64,000 nucleotides of DNA from Phytoseiulus persimilis (GCA_037576195.1 CM075101.1:21700001-21764000); one strand, 5' to 3'. Shown: positions 22,517 to 34,885, counted from the first letter of the stretch. Numbers and translations: made by a program. Notes: generated from the letters alone by a model not told the origin.

Positions 22517-25500
22517 ATGAAGTCCGCTCTTTTCCCATTTGGGGCCGTTTTCAACTCGTCCGTGCCTCATCTCCGCGTTGCGACAATTCAAGTGAGTCCG
22601 TTCTGGAGCCATCCCGCATCGAATGAGCTCAACAAACACTTCAACAGTCAAGCAACCTCGAGACGACGAGTTTGATAAATGGAGCGCGAATGCTCATGCG
22701 TTTGAGAAAGCCATATGCAGTAGGATCACGGAAGATCCGCAGCAAAATGAGGGAGATATGCATTCCTCGTCTTTACACGCGAAACCGTCTCCAAATAACA
22801 TATATTGTTCGGGAATCTTCTTAGAGAGTTCCCTACGTTATCTGAGATATCGGAGGTTTCATTTGTTGCAGTATATGACGAGAATCATCCTAACATTCTC
22901 GGAAGTAAAGCTCTGTCGGCGGTCGTCTAACGTGTGCTTCAACATAGAGAACGTTCTTTACACGTCCACAGAGGTGACGGCGCGAAATTGGAAGCCGAAA
23001 GCTCTATCGGTGAAAGTCCAACGACAGTCCCAGAAAAATATCCAGATCGTAGGACGTCCGCGATAGTCTTCACAGTCCCATAATCGGGATTTTGGGAAAG
23101 AATCGATGCACACTTCTGACGGAGTCATATTCCCGCTTCGCCCGAACTCGTCGTGATATCTCGGAGAGCATTTTCGAAAGCGTAAACAGCTTCGCTGAGC
23201 GGAGCATTAGCTTTCTCGATTGCACGCAGAACGCATTCGAAGCAGCAACTGTTGCACGATCGCGGTGCTCGCGGCGTCGGCGTCGCTGGGACCTGGAGTT
23301 TTCACAGCTCTCGAAAATTCATTGTAGTGCTTCGCATAGTATAGAGCGGCGTTGATCCAAGTTCCTCAGCGGGCAAGCACCGGTTGACGTGGCGATGGCG
23401 TGCCAGGGTCTCGAGGCTGATTCAAAGAACATCTTCTTTCCGCCCGAAACCAACTTGTCAACTTCCGGGAACATGACTCGTACGTCTTCTGCCAGGCGGT
23501 GGAGCCCATGGGCGACGCATGTCACTTGGAGCGTCCTGGGAAACAGTACTTTCAGGGCAGAGCCCGCTGAGGGCGCTCCGTCAGACAGGAATAAGAGGAC
23601 TCTGCTTTGTTCAACTCCGTTGGGCCACAATGGCGACAGCGAACTCATGAAGGCCCGCGAGATTATTGGACTGTTGGTTCTATCGAGTCATTCAGCGTGC
23701 AGGAGGAAGCTTTTGCCCTTCGCTGCCTCCAGTGCTCCGGCAACGACATGGGCCACCGGTGACCTCTGTCGGCTCATCTATCGAGATCCAGGTTGCCTCA
23801 TCCGCGAGATATCGCCTGATGAGTTCAATCTTGTCAACATAGACGCTCTCAATGTAGTTCAGGCGCAGTGTTGTTGAAGAGGCAACTTGCTGTTTGAAGT
23901 ACTTCTCGAAGAAGCTCCTCAGTTTGACATCGTCCAATTTCCGAAGTGGTATACCTACGGATACGAAAGCATCGCAGAGCTCAACATTGAACTGGGACCG
24001 CTTCGCTGGCCCCTCAAGAAAGGAGGAATCTGTACGACGCTTGCAACCGCGAACAGCGCAAGCGAAGGCACAAAGTACGCTCCTTCTGTGATCCCCAGAT
24101 CGCTAGGTTCCGTTTCGACTGATTTTTGAAGAAAGCTCGTTCTGGAGGATCACAGCGGAGGAAACGCACTCGGTGCCCTTCGAAGCCAACCTATCCCGCG
24201 GTCACTTTGCTTCAATCAGATGATTGAGCGAGCAACCAACCGTTCTTTTGAGGCTCAGTGTCACCACCTTTCGAAAATTGTTCTCTCCTTAGCTCCTCGG
24301 CGGTTTCCCAGTTGGAAGGAGGAACAGTTTTCACGGTTATTCGCTCCAACGCCCAATATATGAATACCAAACTCAGGAGCCCCAAATTATGCATTCACAT
24401 GGATTTTATGCATCTTGCATGAACATTCGCTTTGTACTCATAAGGAGTAGCGGCGTTTTATTTGAAGTCCACGTTAGAGTTTTGCATTCCCAGGTCGAAC
24501 CCTACGTCAACAAGAGGAGAGTGGGTGATCAAGTCGAAGTATTGGGTCCCTTGTCCCAGATTGCCGAGGCGATACAAACCATCGCGGGCCATAAGTAAGA
24601 ATTTCGAATTTGAGAATGAATTGAAGGGCGTTTGGTAGTTGTAAAACACCACTGGAACGGTCACCTTCAGAACCACCCAGTTCCGGAAGATCCAACGGTT
24701 GGGCTACACACATTTCCATCCATCTCGAGTTAATTCGAATAGAGACTTGTTCCAGCAAAAACCTTCGGTCGGTTGGGAGGTGTTCCTGGCGTTTCCGCTA
24801 GCCCAGTGAGGAAATCTCAGGGTGGTCGAATTAGGGCGGAAAACTTTATTGCATTTCTTCTCTAAGCTGTTCCTACGACTCCGAAGTCGGGATTTGCATG
24901 TTTCTAACTTTTGAAAATGTAGCTCATCGGTACGACTACAACTTGCCGTCGACCTCCATCGTTTTCATCGCTCCGGTTCGAGAGCAGATTTACGGAGGGT
25001 GACGATTTTTCTCCAATTATTCAGGCAACTCGCGAATTCTCCACAGGCGACGAAGCTGAGCTCGCTCGGTGCTATGTGGAAGGGTGTCCATCTGACAAAG
25101 TGTGCTCTGGGTTCCCAGCATCCCGCTCTCAACTCGGAAGATACAAGGAGCCGACACATAAACATTTTGTCAAGAGGGCACGTGTCGCGTGAGAGCTTTG
25201 CGAGGAGCTCTCAAAATTGATGGAGTCATATCTTAGCTCCAATTTGAGCCGATTCCGACTCTCAAACCTGGCGGTCCTGTCGATCGAGCATGATCGGGTC
25301 CACCTGGCTTTCATCTTTGAAGTGTTCCCGGGCAGATAGAATCTGAGCGTAGTTATCTCTCCTCATTTCGATTATTCCGGCATCATGGAAATTTCTCTAG
25401 GTATTCAGAGATGGGTGTTGCGCTGCTTACCACCTTTCATGCCTGAGGGGGGGGGGGTTGATGCACCAGCCGGTATCGATTTTTTCGGTCGAGGGTCACT

Positions 25501-28500
25501 TCGAATTTCTTCTCCCACTTGCCATGCTGAAAGGCTTTGCGAGGGTTCGCGCTCGAGGGCCCCCGCTTCAACTTAATAGTCGCTCTGTTTGAAGTTCTCC
25601 ACGACCATGATTGGCGCTCTCTCCTCCGAACCTTGATGCCTCGCACTTGAAAGACCTGAAGCAGAATTTTCCGTCTCTCGGAATAGCTGAGTACTTGAGA
25701 GAGGTAGCTCTCTTCTGCGGGACGCCATCTTGGCAGTTGATCAATTGCCCTGCAGCTAGTTCAGGCTTGACCGCGATCAGATCCACGGTGCGGAAAAGCG
25801 TTGACGGTAGGGCCGGAGAAGTGACTGTCGCGGGTAAACCTTCCAGTGCGTGGAGGGAGGCGATCTGAGTATCTCCACTCCCTGTATCGGGCGGGCAGCC
25901 GTCCGACTTTCCTCGCACCGTGTCGTCACGGGCTCTACGGCGTCGAGCAACGGCACGATGAATGAACAAACGCAGTCGAATCGCTGTGAACCGCGCTTTT
26001 TAGAACAGCAAAATCGGTATCAGATCGCGCCGCAGACCATAAGCTTTTGGCGTGCTCTTTCGAACAGCGAATTTCTTCAGCATGCGACGACAACGTTTCC
26101 GAGTTTTCTCGGTTTGTTACCGCGGAAAACACAGCCACAGTCGAGCCCCGTCGCTTATCCGGATCACAGGTTAGACCGGCTGGCGTCTTTCATTCATAAA
26201 GATTCCTTCCCAGTGATTATAGCTGATGTTTTCTAACCCGGTGAGAGGGTGGAAGGGGATGCCATTTTCGATGACCGCCCCGGGCACTGGAGACCCTCGC
26301 TACGCCACTAAGTATGCTGGTATCCCGGGCACATTTTTTCAGGCAGACACCCTTCCCATCACACCGAGCGAGCTCTGCTGCGCCGCTCGTGGGAAATTTT
26401 CGAGTCCTCCGAATAGAGGAAGAATAAGAAGTCGCCTTTTTTCGTGAATCTGCTCTAGACTCAAAACGAAAAACGAGAGAGCCGATAGGGTGACGCCAAG
26501 TTGTAGTCAAATAATGAGCTACGTTTTGAGGAAAAGTTCATCGAAATGATCCCACTGGTCTCAGAACAGCAGTTGAAAGAAAAAAGCGGAACGAACTCTC
26601 GACCTGATAAGACCACCCTGTAGTGTGTACCGTAGCCTCGTTTGGGCGAAGCTTACGCGTTTACTCTTCCCTAGGCTCACCTATGTTTCGATCGAAGATA
26701 TGCCGCATGGGTTTCGTTTGGAGAATGGATCATTCTTCGGAATCATGGGGATGTTCGAAAGAGGTGTAAGATTCCCCGAGCCAGGTCTAAGCAATCTGAA
26801 TCAAACGTTCTCTCATCCTACCCAGTTATATGGAACGTGAAATCTTATACCCTGTAGGAGATCGATCTGTTCCTGAGTCCTTCAGTCATGACTGCTGAGC
26901 GGCTACTAGTAGCGGAGCCTGCTACGTTCGACGTCCCCCCGTTTCAACTCCTCACCTGGTCTCCAATGAAGGTGAGCCGCATATTTCTTCTCTCACGATG
27001 AGGTGATCGGCGCTGTCGCAAGTAGTCGTTGGCTCTTCTACCGAAGCTCTCCTGGAACAATGAGATGATTTGCCCGGCCTGTCAGCCATAAGACCTTGCG
27101 TCATGAAGTTGTCGCGCGGTTCTTCGTGGCGGCCGCCTATTTTTACAAACATCCGGGACCTCTTTGTCACTCAGAGAGCGCTCATCTATCGGGGACTCTA
27201 TTGTCATCAGAAGAGTTACGCCATATTCGGTTGGCTTTTCAGGTTGTGGACCCCTTGAACTTCGTGTACGCATTCAGCCCAGAAGTCTGGTTGGGAGTTG
27301 TCTTGAGTTTCGCATTGCTGTCCCTGATCTGCTGGATCATGGATCGGTGAGCTGTGCTCATCGACGTTGATATACTAGAGCAGTGGTTCTCAAACTCCAC
27401 TGACCCATCGAAACCCTAGGCGACTTCGTTGAAGTTTATGAACTGCCGTCCCCCAAGGGGTCGACCGTCGACCCTTGATCCACCTACGTGGACGCCAAGA
27501 AGTATGGTCAAATCCACCCCGGAATCACCTCTGTAAACCGGAGGTCGGTCATCGACCACTTTGAGAACCACTGTACTAGAGTTTTGTTGTCCGAACGTTT
27601 GATGCTTCGATGTTTTCCCGATATACGTCGATGACAGATAGTTTCCTTCGAAGGTACTTGACTCCGTGGGACGAAACGGAACCGTTGGCCTTGACCGAAT
27701 ACCTCTGGGATATATTCTCACGTTTTTTTCCCCAAGGTGGAGGGCAAAGCATAATTTGGTCTTTCAAATGATTCCTAGCTGTAATGGGAGAACGTGGATG
27801 TCTTCGATCTCAATCACATATTGCACAGTTTTCCTCACAAAAATGAGCCATCCTCAGATGCTCCGCCCCGGCAACAGCATTGGCTCCGATTGTGTTTAAT
27901 CAGCTTCCTCTTTGCCTTCTCCTTGATCTTCATGACTTTCTTGAGCAGTGCTCTGACGTCGTCAATGACCATCAAAAGCGACGAAGATTTTGTCAACAGT
28001 TACGCTGACGTACTACGCTTCCCGAAAGTTCGAATCTACAGCGAGAAAGGGACACTGCTTGTCCAGGCTTTCACGGTAATGTGGAGCTTCCCATTGCAAA
28101 GTTTCAATCCGAATCCAACTCGTTCAATCGGAACTAATCGTTCCCCCAGCGCAAACCTCTGCGTGAACAGTCGGCTATATATTTCAACTCCCATTCTCGG
28201 CAACGCAGAATCCACATAACGAGCTTTTCCGAAAACTCGGGAGCAGGCTTATACCCGTCCGGGGAATATTCAAAGTTAGCCCACAAGTTATGGAAATGGT
28301 AAGTGAAGTTGAGGGCAGGACACGGGTGATGATCGGCAGTCCGGAAATCTGCAAGGCAATAATCATGAAGAAGAAAGAAACCTCGGGGAGATGTCCGAAT
28401 GTCAAGCTATCGACGGAGGGTGCTGGCCAGATGACCGCATCCGTCCTCATGTCCAGGAATCTTCCCGCGGCCACTCGACAGCTCATACAGCGAGCGTGAG

Positions 28501-28814
28501 TTCAATGGTGAAGTTATAATTTTCGCTGCTCCACATCTTCTCTCGGCTGTCCAGCCCAAACTAACCCATTACCTTAACGAAGGGTCCTCATTGCTGTTGA
28601 GTCGTTCATTTATCGGAAAACTTTGATCTGGTCAATGGAAGAATACGAGAAATGCAAGCTGCGAACCCACTTAGATGTCGCCTCCACCACGGAAGCTCTT
28701 TCACGTGAAGACCTTCAAGGATGCTTCATGTTGTTCGGGATCGGGACCAGCGTTGCGAGTTTGGCATTTCTGTCCGAGATCACAAGGAAACGCTGCTGCG
28801 GCGACGCTAGCTGA
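22517..28814 (+). CDS. Ionotropic receptor gene B, complete, nine exons
   Basis: Exons 22517-22591, 24494-24594, 26675-26765, 26858-26971, 27243-27346, 27654-27736, 27858-28075, 28209-28495, 28583-28814 join to 1305 nt, 434 aa, with no internal stop. Order: S1 half (HLRVATIQ through LENGSFFGIMGMFERG and EIDLFLSPSVMTAERL), M1 (LSFALLSLICWIM), pore (PWDETEPLAL to FSRFFPQ), M3 (LSSALTSSMTIKSDEDF), S2 half, M4, short tail. There is no separate amino-terminal domain, as in many IRs. The start is set by the conserved first exon; no signal peptide is evident, so an upstream exon may be missing. Exons 6 and 9 have AAG acceptors. Introns 1, 2 and 5 carry transposons. Probable plasma-membrane cation channel; ligand unknown. 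Confidence 0.85.
22950..24030 (-). pseudogene. hAT-like transposase relic in intron 1 of gene B
   Basis: Minus-strand frames show LRKLDDVKLRSFFEKYFKQQ and IRRYLADEATWISIDEPTEV, then RVLLFLSDGAPSAGSALKVL with VTCVAHGLHRLAEDVR, and finally an AVTSVDV block near 22960. This is the order seen in the large arthropod hAT-like family related to CGBP1/DUF659 proteins. Frameshifts make it inactive. It is antisense to the host gene. Ends were not located. Confidence 0.7.
24850..26590. mobile_element. Long-TIR element of the dispersed repeat family (intron 2 of gene B)
   Basis: Copy at about 24860-25140 (+) is matched in inverted orientation by about 26300-26590: shared ATGTAGCTCAT/ACGTAGCTCAT, GACTACAACTTG, GAAGGGTGTC(C/T). 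The arms are roughly 280 bp and diverged. The 1.1 kb interior has a 133-codon minus-strand frame (25568-25969) without a recognised domain and a run of 10 G at 25447. It fills most of intron 2. Confidence 0.55.
27381..27573. mobile_element. hAT MITE in intron 5 of gene B
   Basis: 193 bp with ends CAGTGGTTCTCAAA...TTTGAGAACCACTG, a classic hAT terminus, flanked by exact 8-bp duplications TACTAGAG (27373-27380, 27574-27581). Other IR copies lack it, so it inserted after the duplications. Confidence 0.9.
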
Positions 28815-28837
28815 TAATGTTGGAAAATAGTCGGACT

Positions 28838-28843
28838 AATAAA
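28838..28843 (+). terminator. Polyadenylation signal of IR gene B
   Basis: AATAAA 24 bp after the stop, in the same TCGGACTAATAAA context as gene A. Confidence 0.6.
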
Positions 28844-28942
28844 AGACTTTCGCGCAAGCGTTAAGTAGGGTCGATAAGGAGCTCGCATTTCCGTATCGAA
28901 TCTCGAGAGCTATGCAGTCAGGATAAGGAAGTCGTACGCTTT

Positions 28943-30345
28943 GCGACAATAGTATAACCCACCCTCATTATTCCATGATTCCCATTATGAACCTACTCCG
29001 ATTTCTCCGAGCTCGTGATGGAATTTCGTCTAGCTCAAGACATGAATTTCAGGCGATGGATCAGGCAATCAGCGTAATGTTTACCATCCTAAAATCCGGA
29101 GAAGTAATTTCCAGGTGCCTCAGACTCAGAAGTGTAGCCCAGTTGATTTCTCCGTCGTCGATCATGAGCACAAGTGTATCCAAGTGGATGGAATGGTATT
29201 TTTATTCTCATTTCTCGTCGACTTGAATCATTGTGAGGTGAAAACAGCCATGCCGTGTCGTCGTGACCTCAAACGTGATGGCAAGTCGAAGTCGGAAATT
29301 TCACAGAACATGGCACCGAGAAAGCACGTTTCCAAACAGCGGCGATGTATTTGCGCGAAAAGAGGGCAATTTCGAGATTTGCCTCAAACAGTCTCCTCAC
29401 ATGTCGTGAAATGGAAGGTCCAAACTTGCGGAATCGAAGGTCCAAACAGAGGTTCGTAACGTTCAAAGATACCTCGCCTCATGCGAGACCCTCATTGAGA
29501 ATAGATCAAAGGCACCGAGTCCTGTTCTCTGATGGGAAACGATCCAATCTCGTCGGTCCGGATGGCAATCCGTACCGTTTCCATGATCTCAGGAAAGAAG
29601 AAATCATTCTCAGTCGACGTCAGGAGGGTGGTGGTGGCGTATTGATGTGTGTGCGGATATCGGATATCATGGATAGACTGATTCGGTCTTCATAGAAAAT
29701 CGATTGAATAGTTGAGGTTGTATCGAACTCTTGACGGATCAACTGGGAAAGCACGCCGAACGGATCTGCGACCCGATTTCCATCTTCCAACAAGATAATG
29801 CGGCAGTTCATACAGCCAAGATTGTGAAAGAACACTTTGAAGACGATTTAATTGGGATGGCCTGCGTGCTCGCCTGATCTGAATATCATCGAAAACTTGT
29901 AGAGCAGCCTTTCACGTGCTGTCTTCCGTGACGGGAGACAGTTCCAGACGGTCGCGGGGCTCTAGGAAGCTCTGACCGCCGAACGGGATGCTGTACCCCA
30001 AAAATCGGTTCAGGATTTGTATAAATCATTGCCGAATCGAATGATCTCGGTCTAAGCAATGCGAGGAGGTTAAACGAAGTACTGAGAGCTCAGTTCGACA
30101 CGGTTCGCGCTGCTAGAAAAATAATCAAGTTTTCTAGGGAAAAAAATGACTGGGTCATACTATTGACGTACCTCAAAATCGCACATTTGGGGTTGAAATC
30201 GGCAGCCTTCGCGCTGATCGCCGGATTCATTGCCTAAGGTTCATGCTTGGAGCTGCTCGAAATACCACCGCAAGCTCACAAAAATCAGAGCGCACTTTGA
30301 ACGGAAATCGCGAGGAAATCGGGGTGCGTCATACTATTGTCGCGA
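28943..30345 (+). mobile_element. Tc1-like DNA transposon, inactive
   Basis: Ends share TGCGACAATAGTAT (28942) with ATACTATTGTCGCG (30331-30344) in inverted orientation, followed inward by ACCCACCC versus GGGTGCG. The coding relic at 29250-30100 is described separately. Exact borders and a TA duplication could not be fixed. Confidence 0.65.
29250..30100 (+). pseudogene. Tc1-like transposase pseudogene
   Basis: Translated pieces in order: an N-terminal DLKRDGKSKSEIS helix-turn-helix-like start, VLFSDGKRSNLVGPDGNPYR (the FSDE block with the catalytic Glu position changed), EEIILSRRQEGGGGVLM, a QQDNA-like DKIMRQFIQPRL region, WDGLRARLI with SPDLNIIEN-like ISSKT, and a C-terminal LYKSLPNRMISV. 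Several stops and frameshifts are visible, so it cannot make active enzyme. Confidence 0.75.
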
Positions 30346-30349
30346 AGTG

Positions 30350-31328
30350 TGTGAGTCAAGTTTCTTATCTTTAGCTGAAAAACGAGATCACGAAGCTTGT
30401 CTGATCCGATTGGTTTCTTTCCGAATCATGTATAGGTATTCGTACATCCGTCAGGTGTATGTCACTCTCCTTGGTGTACTTACAGACCCATGGGGTTTGG
30501 TAACTCAACCCGAAGAAACGTCAAGAATCGCCGCTCTGAAACTGACCTTATTGACTTTCCCCAAGATCCCACCAGTTACCATTTCCCGAGAATCCTGCAT
30601 CAGTCGAGAGTAGCGAAATGCTCACGTAATGCTCTTGAGATGGACTGCGTTCAATAGTTTCAAGATTATCTCGATTCGAATCATTACGAAAACGTTAGCT
30701 CCGAGGTCGTGTCGTGAACTTTTGTGGCCACACGCAATCGTACTTTATTCGGAGCCCATGAAGAGCTCCTAACGAGCTCTGAAAAGACGCTGCTCTGGGA
30801 TGGCGAAACCGATTGGGAGCTCGCTCGCTTGTCCACTTACCTCGTGCCAAGGGCTTAATACGACTCGAATTCGGTTGTTGCATTGTATAATGTGAGAGAA
30901 TTCTAGGATCGAGTAACTCGCCGATGAAGAAAAATTCGTATCAGATCTCGCTTTTGCCATGGTTCTTGGTGACGCGTGAGGCACTTGCCCTACGTGCATG
31001 ACTCTCTGGTATGCTGCAGTGCGTACTTACTCGAGTGAAGCTTCAATCTATATCCTTAGGACCTTGAGTTTGGTTTGTGCTGCTGTGTACACATCTGAGA
31101 ACTCCACACATTGACCTCCAATGCCAGCTGCATCCGAACAACGTTTCGATCTTAGAAACGAGCCGATTCGCATTCTTCAATCGCGGTATCACACGATCAA
31201 TCGAACTCAGTGTGAAGGCTGCCACCGGGGAGACCAAAGCTGACCTGGATCGCTGCGCCCGCAATACTATCGGGCGAATTCCAGGGTTGGCGAGCGAGCC
31301 GGGGTTTCCCTTCTTCTCCATCGAAAAA
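30350..31328. other. No gene recognised
   Basis: Short frames only; none has a recognisable domain or a convincing splice structure. Confidence 0.5.
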
Positions 31329-31682
31329 TTAGATCGATGATTTATTCCATCGAGATTTCCCCACGGCAAAATTCTCTGCCCATGCATATTCCTCGAACCA
31401 CATAGTCGGAAATTCGAGCGTGATCTCGGTGGGAGTCTGAGAATTTACTTCATTACGAAGTGTGCGTTCATTTACCATCCATGGCTGCACGATTAGTCTC
31501 CGGAATCCGCACTCGCCATTTTGTGATTCATCGAGCCGATAACAATCAGCTCTCACTGACACCCCATCGAGGTACGACACTATAGGACGTAAGAATGCAA
31601 ACACGATGCTCGCGGAAATTGATGACTCCGGTCCAATATTTTGCACATGGACACTTGGTGAGTGCGAAATTGAACTGACCAT
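31329..31682 (-). CDS. Unrecognised antisense ORF upstream of IR gene C
   Basis: A 117-codon frame with an imperfect copy at 3255-3503. Conserved pieces include SSISASIVFAF, YLDGVSVRADCYRLDESQNG with a second Cys after it, and QTPTEIT. Two conserved cysteines and a hydrophobic start would fit an extracellular segment, but no family is recognised. It ends about 95 bp before the gene C start, on the other strand, so the two could share a bidirectional promoter. It may be an exon of a larger gene or a non-coding conserved region. Confidence 0.35.
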   Translation of the reverse strand: MVSSISHSPSVHVQNIGPESSISASIVFAFLRPIVSYLDGVSVRADCYRLDESQNGECGFRRLIVQPWMVNERTLRNEVNSQTPTEITLEFPTMWFEEYAWAENFAVGKSRWNKSSI

Positions 31683-31777
31683 TGCGAACCGTACGCCGCA
31701 ATCGAGTTCGGACCGATAGAGCAGGGTTCCGATTCCTTTTGCATCACTGTTTTTTCCAGTCCAACTGAGAATTGACG

Positions 31778-34116
31778 ATGAAGACGGAATATTTTCCTTT
31801 CCGAGCTGAGTTCAATTGTTCTGTGCCGCACCTTCGCGTCGGAATGGTTCAAGTACGTTCTTAGGATGTAATGAACAGAGCGCTTGCTCGTCGGGGAGGC
31901 CCTGAGAGATGGAATATTGCCTCGTCTGGTCATGGCTAGGGATGTGGAAACCTCGCAGGCAAGGAGGAGGACGATAGCTCAATCAGAAGTCGAGACGAAT
32001 AGATGTTCTTACCGAGGACTTCTTCCATATTTTCATTCTGAAAGTGACTGAAGAAAATGCCAGGGTCTATACTCATCCCGAGGCGTGGCGAATACCGTGC
32101 TTGACAACAGTGTCTGCATGAATTTGCAGCTTGAGCCTTTCATCTACAAGAGGAAGATAGGGGATCACATCGAAGTTCGCGGTCCGGTATCCCAGCTAGG
32201 TGCGGCCATCCAAGCAATAACGGGTCACAAGTAAGTTGTCTACGTATCTTGCTTGAGTTGGGAGCGAATTTATTCAACGGAAGTCAACTTCAAAAGCCAG
32301 CCAGTACTGCTGATCATCTATCCTTCGGATCATATCCAGGTTCTCAGTAGTTTCAATAGAGGATATGCAACATGGTTATCGCATGGAAAACGGAACGTTC
32401 GTGGGAATCATGGGATTGTTTCAAAGGGGGGTGAGCGATCTTGAACTGAGTTCCCATTTGAAAATTCACAACTTTGTTTCATTCCTCGTTGATTAGAAGG
32501 GGAGCGTTCGCTTCCACAGGAAATCGATCTCCTAGTGAGCCCTTCAATCTTGAACGAAGAGCGTAGCATCCTAGTAGAGGGAGCCACCTATGACATCACC
32601 ACGTATCGACTCCTGACCTGGTCGCCGTCGAAGGTCAAGCGCCCATTTTTACTGGTTCTAGTTCGGGATGTGTTTACATCCCATCGATAAGAGAGAACCG
32701 GAAATACGAGAGGTGATTTTCAGTTCACCTAGAATCAAGTTCGCACTTTCACTTCCATAGGTCGTGGATCCCTTCAACTTTGCGTCCAGCTTCACTCTCG
32801 AGGTCTGGTTGACGGTCCTCCTGAGTTTTTTATTGTTTTCTCTGATTTGTTGGGCCATGGGCAGGTACGTCCAGGTCACGTGAGTCAGGTGAAGGTCTAT
32901 CGCCGTGATGAAATGAATCGATGAGCGATCTGACGAAAATTGATACACAGACTTCCTGTCCGAAGGTACTGCACGCCGTGGGACGAGGAAGAACCACTTC
33001 CGTTGACCGAATACATTTGGGACCTATTTTCACGATTCTTCCCACAAGGTGACATGCCGCCGTCTCCGCTAGGGTCATCTTCTGCAATATTGTTCGATGA
33101 ATCAATGATGGAGTGGTCCTTCAATGACCGACAGCGACTTTCTCGCTTACAGAACCTCCCACACAGCAACTTGGATGGTTTAGGATGTGTCTCATTGGAT
33201 ATCTTTTCGCCTTCTCGGTGTTATTCATGACTTTTCTGAGCAGCGCCCTGACGTCATCGATGACCATCAAGAGCAACGAGGACTTCGTTGATAGCTACGC
33301 GGATATACTCCGTTTCCCGAAAGTTCGGCTCTACAGCGAGAAAGGGACTATCCTGACGCAAATTTTCACTGTACTGAGCCCCTTCCTGATTACGACTTGG
33401 CATTACCTCGATCGACTCCTGCGACGTGAGCTGCTAACCGAAAGCCTATTCTCAGGATCCCCACAACGAACTTTTCCGAAAACTGAACAGTAGACTCATA
33501 CCTGTCCGAGGGCTGTTCACACTAAGCCCGCAAGTGATGGGGATGGTCTCGGAGGTAGAGGCAAAAACACGGGTCATCCTCGGCAGCCCAGAAATGTGTT
33601 TCAGCATGGCGCTGAAGAAGAAAGAAGTCTCAGGGAGATGTCCGAAGGTGACCCTGTCGACCGAGAGCGCTGGGCTGATGATAGTTTCCATCTTCATATC
33701 AAAGGCTCTCCCGAAAACCACACGCGAACTCATCCACAAAGCGTGAGTAGGAGGAATGAATGGACCGCTTCCATCGAATACTTTTTCGACGAATTCGTTT
33801 GGAATCCGGTTCTAAGAGCATCGAACTTCACAGCATATTAATATCGTTCGGGGCCAACTTTTATCACACGAATCTGAGGTGGGCAGTGAAGGACTACGAT
33901 AAGTGCCGGTGGGAAGCGCTACAATCCATATCCGACACCACTAAACCTCTATCGATATTGGATGTTCAAGGATGTTTTGTGCTGCTTTCGATAGGCTTAG
34001 GCTGCGCGAGCATCTCCCTCTTGTTCGAAATCTTCAGGACTCGTCATCGCCGTTCAACCGACGAAGTTTCTCGAGGAGTTGCGGCTGCAGGTTCTCGTTC
34101 GGTGTGCTCATCCTAG
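31778..34116 (+). CDS. Ionotropic receptor gene C, complete, nine exons
   Basis: Exons 31778-31852, 32130-32230, 32340-32430, 32520-32633, 32761-32864, 32966-33048, 33153-33370, 33456-33742, 33834-34116 total 1356 nt, 451 aa, no internal stop. Same phases as B, D and E. S1 reads LEPFIYKRKIGDHIEV, then EDMQHGYRMENGTFVGIMGL; M1 FLLFSLICWAM; pore PWDEEEPLPL to FSRFFPQ; M3 LSSALTSSMTIKSNEDF. M4 is followed by a longer, Arg/Ser-rich tail than in B or D. Donors after exon 4 (GTCAAG) and exon 7 (GTACTG) are weak, and exon 6 has an AAG acceptor. It is the most compact copy: all introns are about 85-280 bp and free of transposons. Confidence 0.87.
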
Positions 34117-34390
34117 CCTCTTGGGAGATGACGCGGGGGTAATCTCCCCCTCGTGATAATGAGTTGATTCCACTCAAAGCTATCAAACGACTTCCCATGG
34201 TGCACACGATTGAAAGTCTGTGCCATGTCAGACCCTACTTTTGACCGCGATTCGGCGCCACGTGGGTGTAAACCGCAGTCTGAACGAACGATTTCTTAGA
34301 AGGGCTTTCCGTTGAATATTATTCGAATTCATTTGATCACAATCAGCGAACAGCTTCCATGAACGTGTGATGACTTACGGATCAGGGATG

Positions 34391-34396
34391 AATAAA
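34391..34396 (+). terminator. Possible polyadenylation signal of IR gene C
   Basis: AATAAA 275 bp after the stop; the only clear one nearby. Confidence 0.35.
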
Positions 34397-34438
34397 GGAC
34401 GGTGAGCAGAAGACACAACATCGTTTTGTTATCCTCTA

Positions 34439-34885
34439 TTATTCACTATCCGGCAACTTCACACGATTCTTCTCGGACATTGGAAGCGGCATCGTGTCCT
34501 CGAAGTGCTTCGCCGGCTCGAGTTTGCCTTTCCCAACTGGAAAATGGATGACTAAGAGCTCACAGTCCTTTGGGCTCCATTGCCCAAAGGCGATCGTGAA
34601 CGAGGGGTCAAATCCAGTGAAGGAACGGCAGGATTTCATTATCGACTTAAACTCGGGAAGCCTTAACAGCAGAGCACGAACCCTCGGAGGCGCATGCTGG
34701 AGAGAGTTCGACTTACAAACCACCCAGGACTCCGGTTTTGAACCGGTCGATGTTGCTGGGTATTTGTCCGAGCCGATATCCCGCAGAATTTCTTGAATCT
34801 TCGTCACGGAAGAAATAATCGTGTTTGAAACTTGGGTAAGGAACGTTTCCTCGGAACCGCGCCTTGTCGATCTATGATTCTTCAT
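34439..34885 (-). CDS. Unrecognised 148-aa ORF convergent with IR gene C
   Basis: Continuous frame with segments such as TIAFGQWSPKDCELLVIHFP and SVTKIQEILRDIGSDKYPAT; no domain recognised. A diverged copy of part of it lies at 4340-4450. The composition looks protein-like (even residue spread, no low complexity). It may be a single-exon gene, a 3' exon, or transposon-derived. Coding status is unproven. Confidence 0.4.
   Translation of the reverse strand: MKNHRSTRRGSEETFLTQVSNTIISSVTKIQEILRDIGSDKYPATSTGSKPESWVVCKSNSLQHAPPRVRALLLRLPEFKSIMKSCRSFTGFDPSFTIAFGQWSPKDCELLVIHFPVGKGKLEPAKHFEDTMPLPMSEKNRVKLPDSE

Noticed and set aside
25447-25456. Runs of G near 25447, 46466 and 59923 as possible quadruplex signals
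   Set aside because: Single homopolymer runs without further G-tracts; possibly sequencing or assembly length error.
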